In this document: in pieces, positions 53,273-62,658 of the stretch
How the letters are laid out: each line of letters starts with the position of its first letter
How positions within the stretch are numbered: position 1 is the stretch's first letter
Assembly (NCBI GenBank): GCA_900540945.1
Contig: UQHQ01000001.1
Span: 91,787 to 155,786 of the forward strand
Direction of reading: 5' to 3'
DNA: 64,000 nucleotides
Source: an uncultured Collinsella sp.
GTDB taxonomy: Bacteria; Actinomycetota; Coriobacteriia; Coriobacteriales; Coriobacteriaceae
Program-made: the position numbers and the translations under genes
Notes under the pieces: model-generated
Told to the model about the DNA's origin: nothing
Databases searched by the model: none
The model's input: only the letters and a program-made list of their open reading frames with translations

Positions 53273-53983
53273 ATGGGTCAGAAAGTCTACCCCACCGGCT
53301 TCCGTCTTGGCATCACCGAGAACTGGCGCTCCCGCTGGTTCGCAGAGAAGGATTACGCTAAGACCCTCGGTAACGATCTCGAGATCCGCAAGTACCTCGA
53401 GAAGCGTCTTTCCCGCGCAGCCGTCTCCCGCGTCGAGATCGAGCGCGCTGGCGACAAGGTGAAGGTCATCATCCTCACCGCTCGCCCCGGCGTTGTCATC
53501 GGTAAGAAGGGTGCCGAGATCGATACCCTCCGCACCGAGCTCGAGAAGGTTGCTGGCGTCTCCAAGGGCCAGCTCTCCGTCGACGTTGTCGAGATCAAGC
53601 GCCCCGAGCTTGACGCCAACCTCGTTGCTCAGTCCATCGCTGAGCAGCTCGAGGGCCGCGTTGCCTTCCGTCGCGCTATGCGCAAGGCTGTCCAGTCCGC
53701 CCGCAAGGCCGGCGCCAAGGGCATCCGTATCCAGTGCTCCGGTCGTCTCGGCGGTGCCGAGATGGGCCGTCGTGAGTGGTACCGCGAGGGTCGCGTGCCT
53801 CTGCACACCCTCCGTGCCAAGATCGACTACGGCACGGCTGTCGCCAGCACCACCATGGGCGCTTGCGGCGTGAAGGTCTGGATCTACCTGGGCGAGAAGC
53901 TCCCGGGCCAGCCCGTTCCCAACCCTGCACTCGAGGGCTCTTCCCGTCCTCGTCGTCGTAACTCCGAGAGGAGGGGTCAGTAG
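53273..53983 (+). CDS. rpsC: 30S ribosomal protein S3
   Basis: A 236-residue protein with the KH domain ([17 protein letters not shown], reading GVVIGKKG) and the C-terminal domain ([23 protein letters not shown]). It helps form the mRNA entry. AAAGGAGG from the rplV end lies 14 nt before ATG. Its stop overlaps the GTG of rplP by one base. Confidence 0.98.
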   Translation: MGQKVYPTGFRLGITENWRSRWFAEKDYAKTLGNDLEIRKYLEKRLSRAAVSRVEIERAGDKVKVIILTARPGVVIGKKGAEIDTLRTELEKVAGVSKGQLSVDVVEIKRPELDANLVAQSIAEQLEGRVAFRRAMRKAVQSARKAGAKGIRIQCSGRLGGAEMGRREWYREGRVPLHTLRAKIDYGTAVASTTMGACGVKVWIYLGEKLPGQPVPNPALEGSSRPRRRNSERRGQ

Positions 53984-54486
53984 TGCTTGCCCCAAAGCGT
54001 ATTCTTCACCGCAAGGTGCAGCGTGGCTCCATGAAGGGCCAGGCCAAGGGTAATACCGAGCTGCATTTCGGCGAGTTTGGTATCCAGGCTCTCGAGGCCC
54101 ATTGGATCACCAACCGTCAGATCGAGGCCGCTCGTATTGCCATGACCCGCTACATGAAGCGTGGCGGTCGTGTCTACATCACGATCTTCCCCGATAAGCC
54201 CATCACCAAGAAGCCTGCCGAGACTCGCATGGGTTCTGGTAAGGGTAACCCCGAGGAGTGGGTGGCCGTCGTCAAGCCCGGTCGCATCATGTTCGAGGTC
54301 AAGGGCGTGCCCGAGGAGGTCGCTCGCGAGGCTCTGCGTCTTGCACAGCACAAGCTTCCCATCAAGACCAAGATTGTTGCTGCCAAGAACGCCGAGCAGC
54401 GCATCGAGAAGGAGATGGCTGAGGAGGCCGCTCTCGAGGCCAAGTGGGCTGCTGAGGACGCCGCCGCCGCCAAGGAGGAGAACTAA
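53983..54486 (+). CDS. rplP: 50S ribosomal protein L16
   Basis: A 167-residue protein with [19 protein letters not shown] and [20 protein letters not shown], next to the A-site tRNA. The start is GTG, overlapping the rpsC stop. About 25 Ala/Glu-rich residues extend the C-terminus beyond the usual end ([18 protein letters not shown]). Confidence 0.97.
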   Translation: MLAPKRILHRKVQRGSMKGQAKGNTELHFGEFGIQALEAHWITNRQIEAARIAMTRYMKRGGRVYITIFPDKPITKKPAETRMGSGKGNPEEWVAVVKPGRIMFEVKGVPEEVAREALRLAQHKLPIKTKIVAAKNAEQRIEKEMAEEAALEAKWAAEDAAAAKEEN

Positions 54487-54701
54487 TGAAGCCCGCAGAG
54501 ATTCGTGAGCTCTCGGACGCTCAGCTCGTTGAGAAGCTGAAGGAAATGCGCGCCGAGCTCTTTAACCTTCGTTTCCAGATGGCCACCAGCCAGCTGGACA
54601 ACACCGCTCGCGTCAACACCGTGAAGAAGGACATCGCTCGCGTCCTCACGGAGCAGCGCGCCCGCGAGATCGCAGCGGAGAAGTCCGCTGTCGCCGAGTA
54701 G
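54486..54701 (+). CDS. rpmC: 50S ribosomal protein L29
   Basis: A 71-residue two-helix protein (KPAEIRELSDAQLVEKLKEM to NTVKKDIARVLTEQRAREIA), at the tunnel exit. ATG shares one base with the rplP stop, so translation is coupled. Confidence 0.96.
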   Translation: MKPAEIRELSDAQLVEKLKEMRAELFNLRFQMATSQLDNTARVNTVKKDIARVLTEQRAREIAAEKSAVAE

Positions 54702-54717
54702 GACCTAAGGAGAGAAC

Positions 54718-54978
54718 ATGACTGATTCGCGTAACTCGCGTAAGGTCCGTACGGGTGTCGTTACCTCCGTCTCCGGTGCCAAGACCATCGTTGTCACCAT
54801 CACCGAGCGCAAGCGTCACCCCAAGTACGGCAAGATGATGACCAGCTCCAAGAAGCTGCACGCTCACGACGAGGAGTGCACGGCTGGCGTGGGCGATACC
54901 GTCCGCGTTATGGAGACCCGTCCTATGTCCAAGATGAAGCGTTGGCGCCTCATCGAGGTCGTCGAGCGCGCTAAATAA
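54718..54978 (+). CDS. rpsQ: 30S ribosomal protein S17
   Basis: An 86-residue OB-fold protein (RKVRTGVVTSVSGAKTIVV, then VRVMETRPMSKMKRWRLIEVV), binding 16S helix 7/11. AAGGAG precedes the ATG. A 118-nt gap to rplN follows, with no gene. Confidence 0.97.
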   Translation: MTDSRNSRKVRTGVVTSVSGAKTIVVTITERKRHPKYGKMMTSSKKLHAHDEECTAGVGDTVRVMETRPMSKMKRWRLIEVVERAK

Positions 54979-55096
54979 GCAGTCGCTCTTACGACTTGTA
55001 CGTTTCCGAAGATGTGCGTATGCCTGGCTTGCATACCACGGGCCGCATAAAGGCTGCGCACCTCTCTTCGGTTCTTAGTTCGGAGGAACATCTACC

Positions 55097-55465
55097 ATGA
55101 TTCAGATGCAAACCATGCTGAACGTCGCCGACAACTCCGGCGCTCGCAAGATTCGCTGCATCAAGGTGCTTGGCGGTTCCAAGCGTCGTTATGCAGGCAT
55201 CGGCGATACGTTCATCGGTGCTGTCCAGGAGGCTACCCCTGGCGCTAACGTCAAGAAGAAGGACGTTGTCCGTTGCGTCGTCGTTCGCACCGTTAAGGAG
55301 ATCCGCCGCAAGGATGGCTCCTACATTCGCTTTGATGAGAACGCCTGCGTTGTCATCAACAACGATGGTTCGCCCGTCGGCACCCGTATCTTCGGGCCTG
55401 TCGCTCGCGAGCTTCGTGACAAGAAGTACATGAAGATCGTCTCGCTCGCTCCCGAGACCCTGTAG
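55097..55465 (+). CDS. rplN: 50S ribosomal protein L14
   Basis: A 122-residue protein with [20 protein letters not shown] and the C-terminal [22 protein letters not shown]. It forms an intersubunit bridge. ATG follows TCGGAGG. It is the usual first gene of the spc part. Confidence 0.98.
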   Translation: MIQMQTMLNVADNSGARKIRCIKVLGGSKRRYAGIGDTFIGAVQEATPGANVKKKDVVRCVVVRTVKEIRRKDGSYIRFDENACVVINNDGSPVGTRIFGPVARELRDKKYMKIVSLAPETL

Positions 55466-55478
55466 TTAGGGGAGATAT

Positions 55479-55784
55479 ATGTATATCAAGAAGGGCGATA
55501 AGGTCCAGGTTCTCTCTGGTAAGGATCGCGGCAAGCAGGGCGTTGTCCTGCGTGCTCTTCCCGCCGAGAACAAGGTCGTTGTCGAGGGCGTTTCGGTCGT
55601 CAAGAAGGCCGTCAAGCCCAACGCTGCCAACCAGCAGGGCGGCATCGTTTCGCAGGAGGCTCCCATCGACGCCTCCAACGTCAATCTCGTTTGCCCCGAG
55701 TGCGGTAAGGTTACCCGCGTCGGTCACGAGAAGGACGGCAAGAACAAGCTGCGCGTCTGCAAGAAGTGTGGCCACAAGTTCTAG
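55479..55784 (+). CDS. rplX: 50S ribosomal protein L24
   Basis: A 101-residue protein with the KOW motif [21 protein letters not shown] and a C-terminal zinc-ribbon-like part ([19 protein letters not shown], then [10 protein letters not shown]). ATG follows AGGGGAG. The operon stops here with a strong terminator; the expected next genes rplE, rpsN and rpsH are absent from the window. Confidence 0.97.
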   Translation: MYIKKGDKVQVLSGKDRGKQGVVLRALPAENKVVVEGVSVVKKAVKPNAANQQGGIVSQEAPIDASNVNLVCPECGKVTRVGHEKDGKNKLRVCKKCGHKF

Positions 55785-55811
55785 GCTGCCCGCAACATCA
55801 AGTTGCTAGCA

Positions 55812-55847
55812 AAGGCCCGGATGCCCCACGGCACCCGGGCCTTTTTT
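55812..55847 (+). terminator. Terminator after rplX
   Basis: AAGGCCCGGATGCC/GGCACCCGGGCCTT is followed by TTTT. It touches the first REP copy. Confidence 0.9.
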
Positions 55848-55930
55848 GATCCCTTGGGGACGGAGGAAAACGGATCATTACCGTCCGCAAGGGTGTCGGT
55901 GATCCGTTTTCCTCCGTCCCCAAGGGATCA
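55847..55930. repeat. Inverted pair of 31-nt REPs (RAYT-linked)
   Basis: The copies at 55847-55877 (reverse) and 55900-55930 (forward) are exact reverse complements. Each begins TGATCCGTTTTCCTCC in its forward sense and ends CCAAGGGATCA, with TGATCC/GGATCA-like ends. They are separated by 22 nt, forming a BIME-like pair directly before the RAYT gene. Confidence 0.85.
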
Positions 55931-56052
55931 TTTTGCATGATTTGGAATGGGGCTCTTTTCAAACGGGTAATACCTATCATGGGCTTGCATGTTTGGCACT
56001 TTCGCATATTGGCTACTGCCCGCCGTTAAATCGTTCAGCGAAAGGAGTCAAG

Positions 56053-56883
56053 ATGTCCCGTCAGCCACGTCAAAAGTCATCCACCGGGCTATATCATGTA
56101 ACCGCTAGAGGCAATGCTCATCAGCTCATTTTTGAGGATGACGACGATCGCATGGCATTGCTTCTTCGTCTGAAAAATAGTTTTCGCCAGTCGGATATCT
56201 CGGTTTTGTCATGGTGCTTTATGTCCAATCACCTCCATCTTGTATTGGAAGATCCAAAGGATGCCATGTCTCTCTCAATGAAGCGGGCTCTCTCCTCATA
56301 TGTGCTTAATTTCAATACAAGGCACCAGCGTGTCGGTCATTTGTTTCAGGACCGCTTTTACAGCACTCCTGTCTTAGATGACAGCCATTTTCTTACTGCT
56401 ATCGATTATGTACATCTAAACCCCGCTAGGGCGTATGGTGGTTCCATTCTTGGATATCGATGGTCGAGCCTGAATGCGTTTGTATTGGGGCATGATGAAT
56501 TTGCGTTCTGCGATATGTGCCGAGTTCAAGAACTGTCTTCGCTGTGTGTTGATCAGCGCGCATACCTAAGGCATCTTTACGATGTCCTGAAGTTAGACTC
56601 AATAACTTATGGAATTCGAGAAAAGCTATCAGACGAAGATGCCCTGAGGCTTGTTCGACATCTCGCGGCCCCGCTTGATGCCTGCGATATTAAGGCGCTC
56701 GATAAGAATCAACGTAGTGCAATCATGATACGCGCACGAAAGGCTGGCGTGACAGTCGGTCAGCTTGTGCGTTGTTGCGGACTCGGTGAGGCAACGGTTA
56801 AAAGGGCAACTGCTGGTTGGCGCGACGCCTCAAATGATCCGTTTTCTTCCGTCCCTAACGGATCATCACAGCTTTCCGCGTAA
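56053..56883 (+). CDS. REP-associated tyrosine transposase (RAYT)
   Basis: A 276-residue Y1-type HUH endonuclease that cuts and joins single-stranded REP DNA. The early HVTARGN segment is followed by the HUH motif in SNHLHLVLE (His60, His62). The catalytic tyrosine is probably Tyr119 in AIDYVHLNPARA. A C-terminal helix-turn-helix-like part (VGQLVRCCGLGEATVKRAT) may bind DNA. ATG 56053 follows AAAGGAG. A REP copy forms the gene's own 3' end. GC is lower than the ribosomal genes, suggesting transfer. Confidence 0.9.
   Translation: MSRQPRQKSSTGLYHVTARGNAHQLIFEDDDDRMALLLRLKNSFRQSDISVLSWCFMSNHLHLVLEDPKDAMSLSMKRALSSYVLNFNTRHQRVGHLFQDRFYSTPVLDDSHFLTAIDYVHLNPARAYGGSILGYRWSSLNAFVLGHDEFAFCDMCRVQELSSLCVDQRAYLRHLYDVLKLDSITYGIREKLSDEDALRLVRHLAAPLDACDIKALDKNQRSAIMIRARKAGVTVGQLVRCCGLGEATVKRATAGWRDASNDPFSSVPNGSSQLSA
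56835..56865 (+). repeat. REP copy inside the RAYT 3' end
   Basis: 31 nt in the forward sense, with a few changes from the consensus (TTCTTCCGTCCCTAACGG). It is translated as part of the transposase tail. Confidence 0.8.
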
Positions 56884-56887
56884 AAGA

Positions 56888-56918
56888 TGATCCGTTTTCC
56901 TCCGTCCTCAAGGGATCA
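56888..56918 (+). repeat. REP copy after the RAYT gene
   Basis: 31 nt, one change from the consensus (CTC for CCC). It starts 5 nt after the transposase stop. Confidence 0.85.
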
Positions 56919-57102
56919 GGTGATGCGCATCTGTGCGTGGTTGCGTGCGTAGGATTGCGTATCTGTGCTTGTATATGCACCGTCTGCTGCTGAACTTTGA
57001 CCATTTAGCGGTAATATACGCAGAAAGACGCATATACACGCGCATTCGTGCGAATATAGAGGCAGCAGAAATGCAAGACTTTTCACGACGCAGGAGGCGC
57101 TC

Positions 57103-58182
57103 ATGGCAGATTCTAAACAGGCTCCACTCGACGCTGCGGCAGCCGCAAAGGCAGCGTTCGCTTCGGTCCAGGACAAGCCGTTCCCCGATGATATCTTTAC
57201 GGCTCCCGAGCTTCGTTGGGCTGTGATCGGGTGCGGCGTTATCGCCAACCAGATGGCCCAGTCTCTTGCTCTTGCCGGCCGCAAGCTTGCGGGCGTCGCC
57301 AACCGCACGCTGTCAAAGGCTCAAGCTTTTGCTGATCAGTATGGCATCGAGAAGGTCTATGACACGGTCGAGGATCTCTATGCCGATCCGAACATTGACG
57401 CAGTCTATATCACCACCCCGCATAACACGCATATCACCTATCTTCGCGCCGCTCTGGCAGCTGGCAAGCACGTGCTCTGTGAGAAGGCCATCACCCTCAA
57501 CTCCGCCGAGCTCGACGAGGCACGTGCCATTGCCGACGAGCATAACGTGGTCCTCATGGACGCCACTACGGTGCTCCACATGCCCCTGTATCAAGAGCTG
57601 CGCCGCCGCATGGATGCCGGCGAGTTTGGCCGCATGAACCTCGCCCAACTCAACTTTGGCAGCTATAAGGAGTACGGCGATCTGACCAACCGCTTCTATA
57701 ACCGCAACCTCGCCGGCGGCGCTATGCTCGACATCGGCGTCTATGCGCTTTCCGTTATGCGCCTGTTTATGGCAAGCCAGCCCGCTGAGGTCGTTTCGCT
57801 GGGCAACACCTGTGAGACCGGTGTCGACGTTGCGGGCGGCATCGTCTGTCGTAATGCCGAGCAGCAGCTGGGTGTTGTGAGCCTTACGCTCCATTCCAAG
57901 CAGCCCAAGCGCTCGGTCATCAGCTTTGACAAGTGCTATATCGAGGTCAACGAGTATCCGCGTGCCGATCACGCGACCATCGTGTGGACTGCGGACGGCC
58001 ACCGCGAGGAGGTCCACGCCGGCACCGAGGCTTACGCCCTTTGCTATGAGATGGCCGATCTTGAGAAGGCCGTTGCCGGCGACGACTCCAAGCGCGAGCT
58101 GCTGGATTATGCTTCTGATGTTATGGAGCTTATGACCAAGCTTCGCGCCGACTGGGGAGTCGTGTACCCCGAGGAGGAGTAA
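57103..58182 (+). CDS. Gfo/Idh/MocA-family oxidoreductase
   Basis: A 359-residue NAD(P)-dependent sugar dehydrogenase-type protein. The Rossmann motif is VIGCGVIANQMAQ near residue 41. The EKA motif is in LCEKAITLNSAE, and the C-terminal sheet domain includes AGGAMLDIGVYAL. The substrate is probably a sugar or polyol. ATG follows GGAGG. The DeoR gene begins 3 nt after the stop, so the pair is one operon. Confidence 0.9.
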   Translation: MADSKQAPLDAAAAAKAAFASVQDKPFPDDIFTAPELRWAVIGCGVIANQMAQSLALAGRKLAGVANRTLSKAQAFADQYGIEKVYDTVEDLYADPNIDAVYITTPHNTHITYLRAALAAGKHVLCEKAITLNSAELDEARAIADEHNVVLMDATTVLHMPLYQELRRRMDAGEFGRMNLAQLNFGSYKEYGDLTNRFYNRNLAGGAMLDIGVYALSVMRLFMASQPAEVVSLGNTCETGVDVAGGIVCRNAEQQLGVVSLTLHSKQPKRSVISFDKCYIEVNEYPRADHATIVWTADGHREEVHAGTEAYALCYEMADLEKAVAGDDSKRELLDYASDVMELMTKLRADWGVVYPEEE

Positions 58183-58185
58183 GCG

Positions 58186-58932
58186 ATGCTTGCGGAAGAT
58201 AGGCTCAACGCGATCGTGTCGATGGTGCAGCAGGCCGGCTCGGTTACCGTGCCGGAGCTTGCCGAGGCCCTGGGCGTGACGGCGTCTACCATTCGGCGTG
58301 ACTTGCAAACGCTCGACCGCGCGCATCGTATCGCCAAGGTGCACGGAGGCGCGACGAGTCTGGAGCGCGCGCACGTGACGCGCGACCTGACGATCGGCGA
58401 GCGCAGTGATCTCCATAACGATGACAAGGAGCGCATCTGCGCCCGTGCGGCGGCGCTCGTGGAGCCCGAGAGCTTTGTATACATCGATTCGGGTTCGACG
58501 ACGCTCAAGCTCATCGAGCATCTTCCACACCTTGAAGATGTCACCTATGTGACTGATTCTGTGCTCCATGCTCAGCACCTCGCTTTGCGTGGCATGCGCA
58601 CCGTGGTGTTGGGTGGCGAGCTCAAGCCCGAGACCGAGGCGCTCGTTGGCCCCGACGCCTTGGCAACCCTAGACCGCTACAACTTCAACTGTGGCTTTTG
58701 GGGTTCTAACGGCATTGCTGCCGAGCAGGGCTTCACGGCGCCCGATATCGAGGAGGCGCAAGTAAAGCGTATCTCGATGCGCCATACGGCCAAACGCTTC
58801 GTAATCTCGGACGCCAGTAAATTTGGCATGGTGGCGCCCGTCAAGTTCGCGGACTTCCGCGACGCAACGATTATTACCGCGGGCGAGGTCCCCGCCAAGT
58901 ACCGGGCAATGGACAACGTCATCACGGTCTAG
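58186..58932 (+). CDS. DeoR-family transcriptional repressor
   Basis: A 248-residue protein. The N-terminal HTH is VTVPELAEALGVTASTIRRDL, followed by the family mark KVHGGA. The sugar-phosphate sensor domain has YIDSGSTT, VLGGELKPETEALVGP and the lysine in FVISDASKFG. It probably controls its own operon with the oxidoreductase, answering to a phosphorylated sugar. Confidence 0.92.
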   Translation: MLAEDRLNAIVSMVQQAGSVTVPELAEALGVTASTIRRDLQTLDRAHRIAKVHGGATSLERAHVTRDLTIGERSDLHNDDKERICARAAALVEPESFVYIDSGSTTLKLIEHLPHLEDVTYVTDSVLHAQHLALRGMRTVVLGGELKPETEALVGPDALATLDRYNFNCGFWGSNGIAAEQGFTAPDIEEAQVKRISMRHTAKRFVISDASKFGMVAPVKFADFRDATIITAGEVPAKYRAMDNVITV

Positions 58933-58947
58933 CGACGGGACAAGACC

Positions 58948-58986
58948 AAAACCACCACAAAGGTGCCTGTCCCAATTGTGGTGGTT
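58948..58986. repeat. REP-like hairpin, CCACCACAAAGG type, copy 3
   Basis: AAAACCACCACAAAGG and TTGTGGTGGTT around TGCCTGTCCC. Two inner pairs are lost relative to copies 1 and 2. Confidence 0.7.
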
Positions 58987-59017
58987 AGTAACGAAAACCG
59001 AGTAGTTTTCTCAAGAG

Positions 59018-59053
59018 AAAAGCGGCAACGTCCATCACGGGCGTTGCCGCTTT
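59018..59053 (+). terminator. Terminator of the oxidoreductase/DeoR operon
   Basis: AAAGCGGCAACG/CGTTGCCGCTTT with an 11-nt loop; CGTTGT follows. Confidence 0.7.
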
Positions 59054-59070
59054 CGTTGTCTGCCGGTTTG

Positions 59071-59286
59071 TCTAAGTCTGTAACAGCTAGACCGTAAAAA
59101 GTGGGCTAGGTGTTACAGATTGAGATACTTCCGAACCGCGCCGTCTCTTTGTCTCAATCTGTAACATCTGGCACGGATTTTGCTGGGTTACTGCTACAGA
59201 TTGAGATTTTCCCTTGAGGGGGATTCGAATGTCTCGATCTGTAACAGATAGACCGGAAAATGGGTTCTAACTGTTACAGATCGAGA
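59071..59286. repeat. Array B: three 55-nt inverted-repeat units
   Basis: Units at 59071-59125, 59152-59206 and 59232-59286 each have 15-nt arms around 25 nt. Spacers are 26 and 25 nt. Arms match array A (TCTCGATCTGTAACA; TGTTACAGATCGAGA). The third unit is an almost complete palindrome including its interior (TAGACC/GGTTCTA). No gene is seen in 59054-59377. Confidence 0.85.
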
Positions 59287-59338
59287 CGTTTTGGCGCCGC
59301 GGCTGAGCCATCGTGGTGGTTTGTACGTTTGCCCAGAT

Positions 59339-59380
59339 AAAACCTGCCAAAATAAACCTGTCCCTTTTTGGCAGGTTTTA
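59339..59380. repeat. REP-like hairpin, CCTGTCCC-TTTTTGGC type
   Basis: AAAACCTGCCAAAA pairs with TTTTTGGCAGGTTTT around TAAACCTGTCCC. The rluA-like gene's TAA stop (59378-59380) lies at its end. The same type flanks the sigma cassette. Confidence 0.75.
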
Positions 59381-60037
59381 GGGCTCCCAGGGGCAGGGGG
59401 CTTCGATGTGGATGTGCTCGCCGGTTACGGGATGCGTGAAGGACACGCTGTGGGCGTGGAGCATCAGGCCGCAGGGGCGCGGCGTTCCGTACAGGTCGTC
59501 GCCCACCAGCGGATGGCGCTCGCTGGCCAGGTGCACGCGAATCTGATGTTTGCGGCCGGTGAGCAGCTCGACATCGATATACGAACGCGTGGGCAGGCCT
59601 CGGCGGCTCTTAAGGCGCTTGAGCACCTTGACGCGCGTCTGAGACGGCTTGCCGCTGGCACCGACGCGCATCTTGCGGCTGTCGTGGCGGTCGCGGGCGA
59701 TGGGCTTGTCGATGAGCTTCTCGTTCCAGTCGATCTTGCCCTCGGCCAGCGCCAGATAGTGCTTTTCGAAGGCGTGGTCGTTCACCATCTGGTCAAAAGC
59801 GGGCTGCGTCTGCTTGTCGAGCGAAAACAGCACCACGCCGGTGGTGTTGCGGTCCAGGCGGTTGAGCGGCTGCATGTCAGTCGCGGCAAAACCGTCGCCC
59901 ATGGCCAGCAGCAGGTCGCTGGCGTAGTCGGTAAGTGTGCGCTCGCCGGTGCCGTCACCGTGGACGATCATGCCGGCGGGCTTATCGATGGCCATGAGCC
60001 AGGCGTCGCAGTAGAGGACTTGAGGTTCTTCGTTCAC
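59378..60037 (-). CDS. RluA-family RNA pseudouridine synthase
   Basis: A 219-residue catalytic domain without an S4 RNA-binding domain, isomerising uridine in rRNA or tRNA. The catalytic Asp62 is in NRLDRNTTGVVLF, and the C-terminal motif is GRKHQIRVHLA. The target base cannot be told. The start is GTG 60037, after AAAGG. It lies 15 nt from the end of the U32 gene upstream, so they may be co-transcribed; both then act in RNA modification. Confidence 0.9.
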   Translation of the reverse strand: MNEEPQVLYCDAWLMAIDKPAGMIVHGDGTGERTLTDYASDLLLAMGDGFAATDMQPLNRLDRNTTGVVLFSLDKQTQPAFDQMVNDHAFEKHYLALAEGKIDWNEKLIDKPIARDRHDSRKMRVGASGKPSQTRVKVLKRLKSRRGLPTRSYIDVELLTGRKHQIRVHLASERHPLVGDDLYGTPRPCGLMLHAHSVSFTHPVTGEHIHIEAPCPWEP

Positions 60038-60052
60038 GTGTAAGCCTTTCGG

Positions 60053-62548
60053 TTAGCTAATTCCCACAAACATGCAGCCCGAGGTCGCCCCGCGCAGGCG
60101 GGCAGCGGGCTTGCGACCTGCCTGCGCTGCCTCAATGGCGCGGCGGACGCGTGCGACGGCGCGGCCAATCTCATCGGGCTCGAGCAGGGTTCCGTCAACC
60201 ATAAGACGGCGCACGCCGGCATCGAGTAGCTGCGGTACCTGCGGCGTGAGGTCGATGGGGTAAGCGTCGTACAGGCGTGAGCGGCCGTGGATGTCGGTGC
60301 GGACGGGCATGACCTTTCCGTCGATATTCTTGAGCGAGAGCTTGCGGGCACGCAGACGGCAGTTGGCACAATTGTGGATGCAGCCGTTGGCGACCTGCAG
60401 AATGCAATGCTCGCTTGTCATGACGCGCGGGCGGCCAAAGACGGTGATGCCCAGAGCCGCGGGCGCGGCGGCGCCGAGCGAGACGATCTCGTCGAGCGTG
60501 ATCTCGGGCGAGAGCCAAAACGCACCGGCTCCGCGCTCGGCAAGCACCTCCATACAGGGCGTGTTGTGCACGGGCAGGCAGGATCGAATTTCGGCCGTGG
60601 CACCAACTTGTGCGGCCAGGGCAAGCTCGGAGATATTGCCGACGGCGACCGTGGCGCCGGCAACAACCCACGGGTCGACGCGCTCGTGGTCGACGGCGCG
60701 ACAGACCTCGTCGAGTACGGGCACAATGCCCTGCTCAAACGCATCGGCGGGGGAGAGCTCAGCCGCATCGAGAGCGTCGGTGGTCATGTAGATGTGCGTT
60801 GCACCCTCGGCACGAGCGGCCTCGGCGGCGTCGAGCGAGGTGACGGTGGCGCAGATCTGCGGCTCGTCGCGGTAATGCTCGGGCGCGGGGCGGGAATCAC
60901 TGGTGACAATCGCCGGCAGCTCGAGCGTGCGGGCGCGCTTCTCGTACGGTGCCAGAATGGCCTCTTCCAGCGCCTTGCAGGCGGCGGCACGTACCTTGTG
61001 TACGGCGGAGAAACCCATGCCGCAGCCCTCATCGAGGACCACGTCAAAGCTCGCGGCCTCAAAGGGAGAGGAGCCCATGCGCCCGACGTGCTTTACCAGA
61101 TCGGATGCCTCGACGGCGCGGGTCTTGGCAGCCTCGACGGTAAAGCCGGTGGCGGTGGCGGTGAGCGCGGAGTCGTCGCAGCAGGTGAGCGTAACAGTAA
61201 ACGGCTCGCCCAGACGCGCCACGACGGTAACGTCTACGGCGCGGCGGCGCAGCACGTCGCGCTTGAGCGCAGCACCGGCGGCGTCGATAGCGCGCTGGCT
61301 GCGAATCACGCGGACGCGGCAGCCCTCGGGCATGCTGCGGGGCACGCGGCACTCGATGACGTCACCGGCGGCGGCATCATCGGCGGCAATGGTGGTCAGG
61401 AATTGGTCGAACTCATCGTCGTGGCGAAGCTCCAGCAGGTCGCCCTTGCCCACGGGCTCAAACAGCTCAATGCGGGCGATGGCAGCGCGACGACGGCGGT
61501 CGTCGGGCTTAAGCCCGCGCACATCGCGGTTGGCCAGGCGGCTACCGAGCACCGTGCCCACGATCTGGCCGCGGTTGTTGGAACGCTCGTAGCTCATCAT
61601 CTCGTCACCCGAGGTACCGTCCTGATAGGCGTGCGTAAAGTCGCGGTTGAAGCAGCGCTTGAGTTGGCGCTGGCGGGCGGCATCCTCATCCTTAGAGGTT
61701 GAAACATCGGCCAGCATGTCATCAATCTGGTGACGATACACGTCGACGATGGAGTACACATAATCGGGGGCCTTCATGCGGCCCTCGAGCTTGAGCGATG
61801 CGGCGCCGGCGTCATACAGACGGCGAACGAGTTGCGAGGTATTGGTGTCGCGCGGGCATAGCGCGCGCTCGCGACCGGCAGGGGAGAGCGAGCGGCCGTT
61901 CTCGTCGATCAGCTCGTAAGGCAGGCGACAGGGTTGAGCGCACATGCCGCGGTTGGCCGAGCGTCCCGCCATGGCAAAGCTCGAGAGAAGGCACAGGCCC
62001 GAGTAGCAAAAGCAGATGGCGCCGTGGCTAAAGACCTCGAGGTCGACATCGGGCGCGGCGCCGTGGATGGCGGCGATCTCGTCGATGGAGAGCTCGCGCG
62101 AGAGGGTCACGCGGTCGGCGCCCTGCTCACGGCACCAGATGGTTCCGCGGTCGTCATGGATGTTCGCCTGGGTCGAGATGTGTGTCTCGATGCCGGGCAT
62201 GGTGCGCTTGACCTCAAAGAACAGGCCCCAGTCCTGGATAATGAAGGCATCGGCGCCCAGCGTGGAGCAGCGGTGGATGAGTTGCAGCGCATCGCCCATC
62301 TCGGACTGCTTGATGACGATGTTGACCGTGACGTAAACGCGCGAGCCGGCCAGGTGCGCGGCGCGGCAGGCCTGCTCAAAGGCCTCATCGGTAAAGTTGG
62401 TTGCCTTGCGGCGGGCGTTGAAACTGCCCATGCCACAGTAGATGGCGTCTGCCCCGGCAGCGAGTGCGGCGGCAAAGGGCTCGGGGCCTCCGGCGGGGGC
62501 CAAGAGCTCGGGTCTGCGGTTGGTGGTTCGACTGGCGGTTGCGGTCAT
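60053..62548 (-). CDS. U32-family protein, RlhA-like 23S rRNA hydroxylation factor
   Basis: An 831-residue protein. The U32 domain opens ELLAPAGGPEPFAAALAAGADAIYCG. The cysteine cluster (ICFCYSGLCLL, then RGMCAQPCRLPYE) is that of U32 proteins such as RlhA/TrhP, where it holds an iron-sulfur cluster. A DUF3656-type middle part follows, and a C-terminal second barrel has CIHNCANCRLRARKLS. Long forms with DUF3656 match RlhA, which hydroxylates C2501 of 23S rRNA. ATG 62548 follows AAAGGCAGGA. The old name peptidase is probably wrong for it. Confidence 0.85.
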   Translation of the reverse strand: MTATASRTTNRRPELLAPAGGPEPFAAALAAGADAIYCGMGSFNARRKATNFTDEAFEQACRAAHLAGSRVYVTVNIVIKQSEMGDALQLIHRCSTLGADAFIIQDWGLFFEVKRTMPGIETHISTQANIHDDRGTIWCREQGADRVTLSRELSIDEIAAIHGAAPDVDLEVFSHGAICFCYSGLCLLSSFAMAGRSANRGMCAQPCRLPYELIDENGRSLSPAGRERALCPRDTNTSQLVRRLYDAGAASLKLEGRMKAPDYVYSIVDVYRHQIDDMLADVSTSKDEDAARQRQLKRCFNRDFTHAYQDGTSGDEMMSYERSNNRGQIVGTVLGSRLANRDVRGLKPDDRRRRAAIARIELFEPVGKGDLLELRHDDEFDQFLTTIAADDAAAGDVIECRVPRSMPEGCRVRVIRSQRAIDAAGAALKRDVLRRRAVDVTVVARLGEPFTVTLTCCDDSALTATATGFTVEAAKTRAVEASDLVKHVGRMGSSPFEAASFDVVLDEGCGMGFSAVHKVRAAACKALEEAILAPYEKRARTLELPAIVTSDSRPAPEHYRDEPQICATVTSLDAAEAARAEGATHIYMTTDALDAAELSPADAFEQGIVPVLDEVCRAVDHERVDPWVVAGATVAVGNISELALAAQVGATAEIRSCLPVHNTPCMEVLAERGAGAFWLSPEITLDEIVSLGAAAPAALGITVFGRPRVMTSEHCILQVANGCIHNCANCRLRARKLSLKNIDGKVMPVRTDIHGRSRLYDAYPIDLTPQVPQLLDAGVRRLMVDGTLLEPDEIGRAVARVRRAIEAAQAGRKPAARLRGATSGCMFVGIS

Positions 62549-62658
62549 ATCCTGCCTTTCAAAATGCTCAGATATTCAAAAGTATAGTGGCGCCGTCGCG
62601 ATGGGCGATGCCCGCAGCCTAAGCAGGACAAAGTTTTCAGCAGCCTCTCGGGCAAAAA

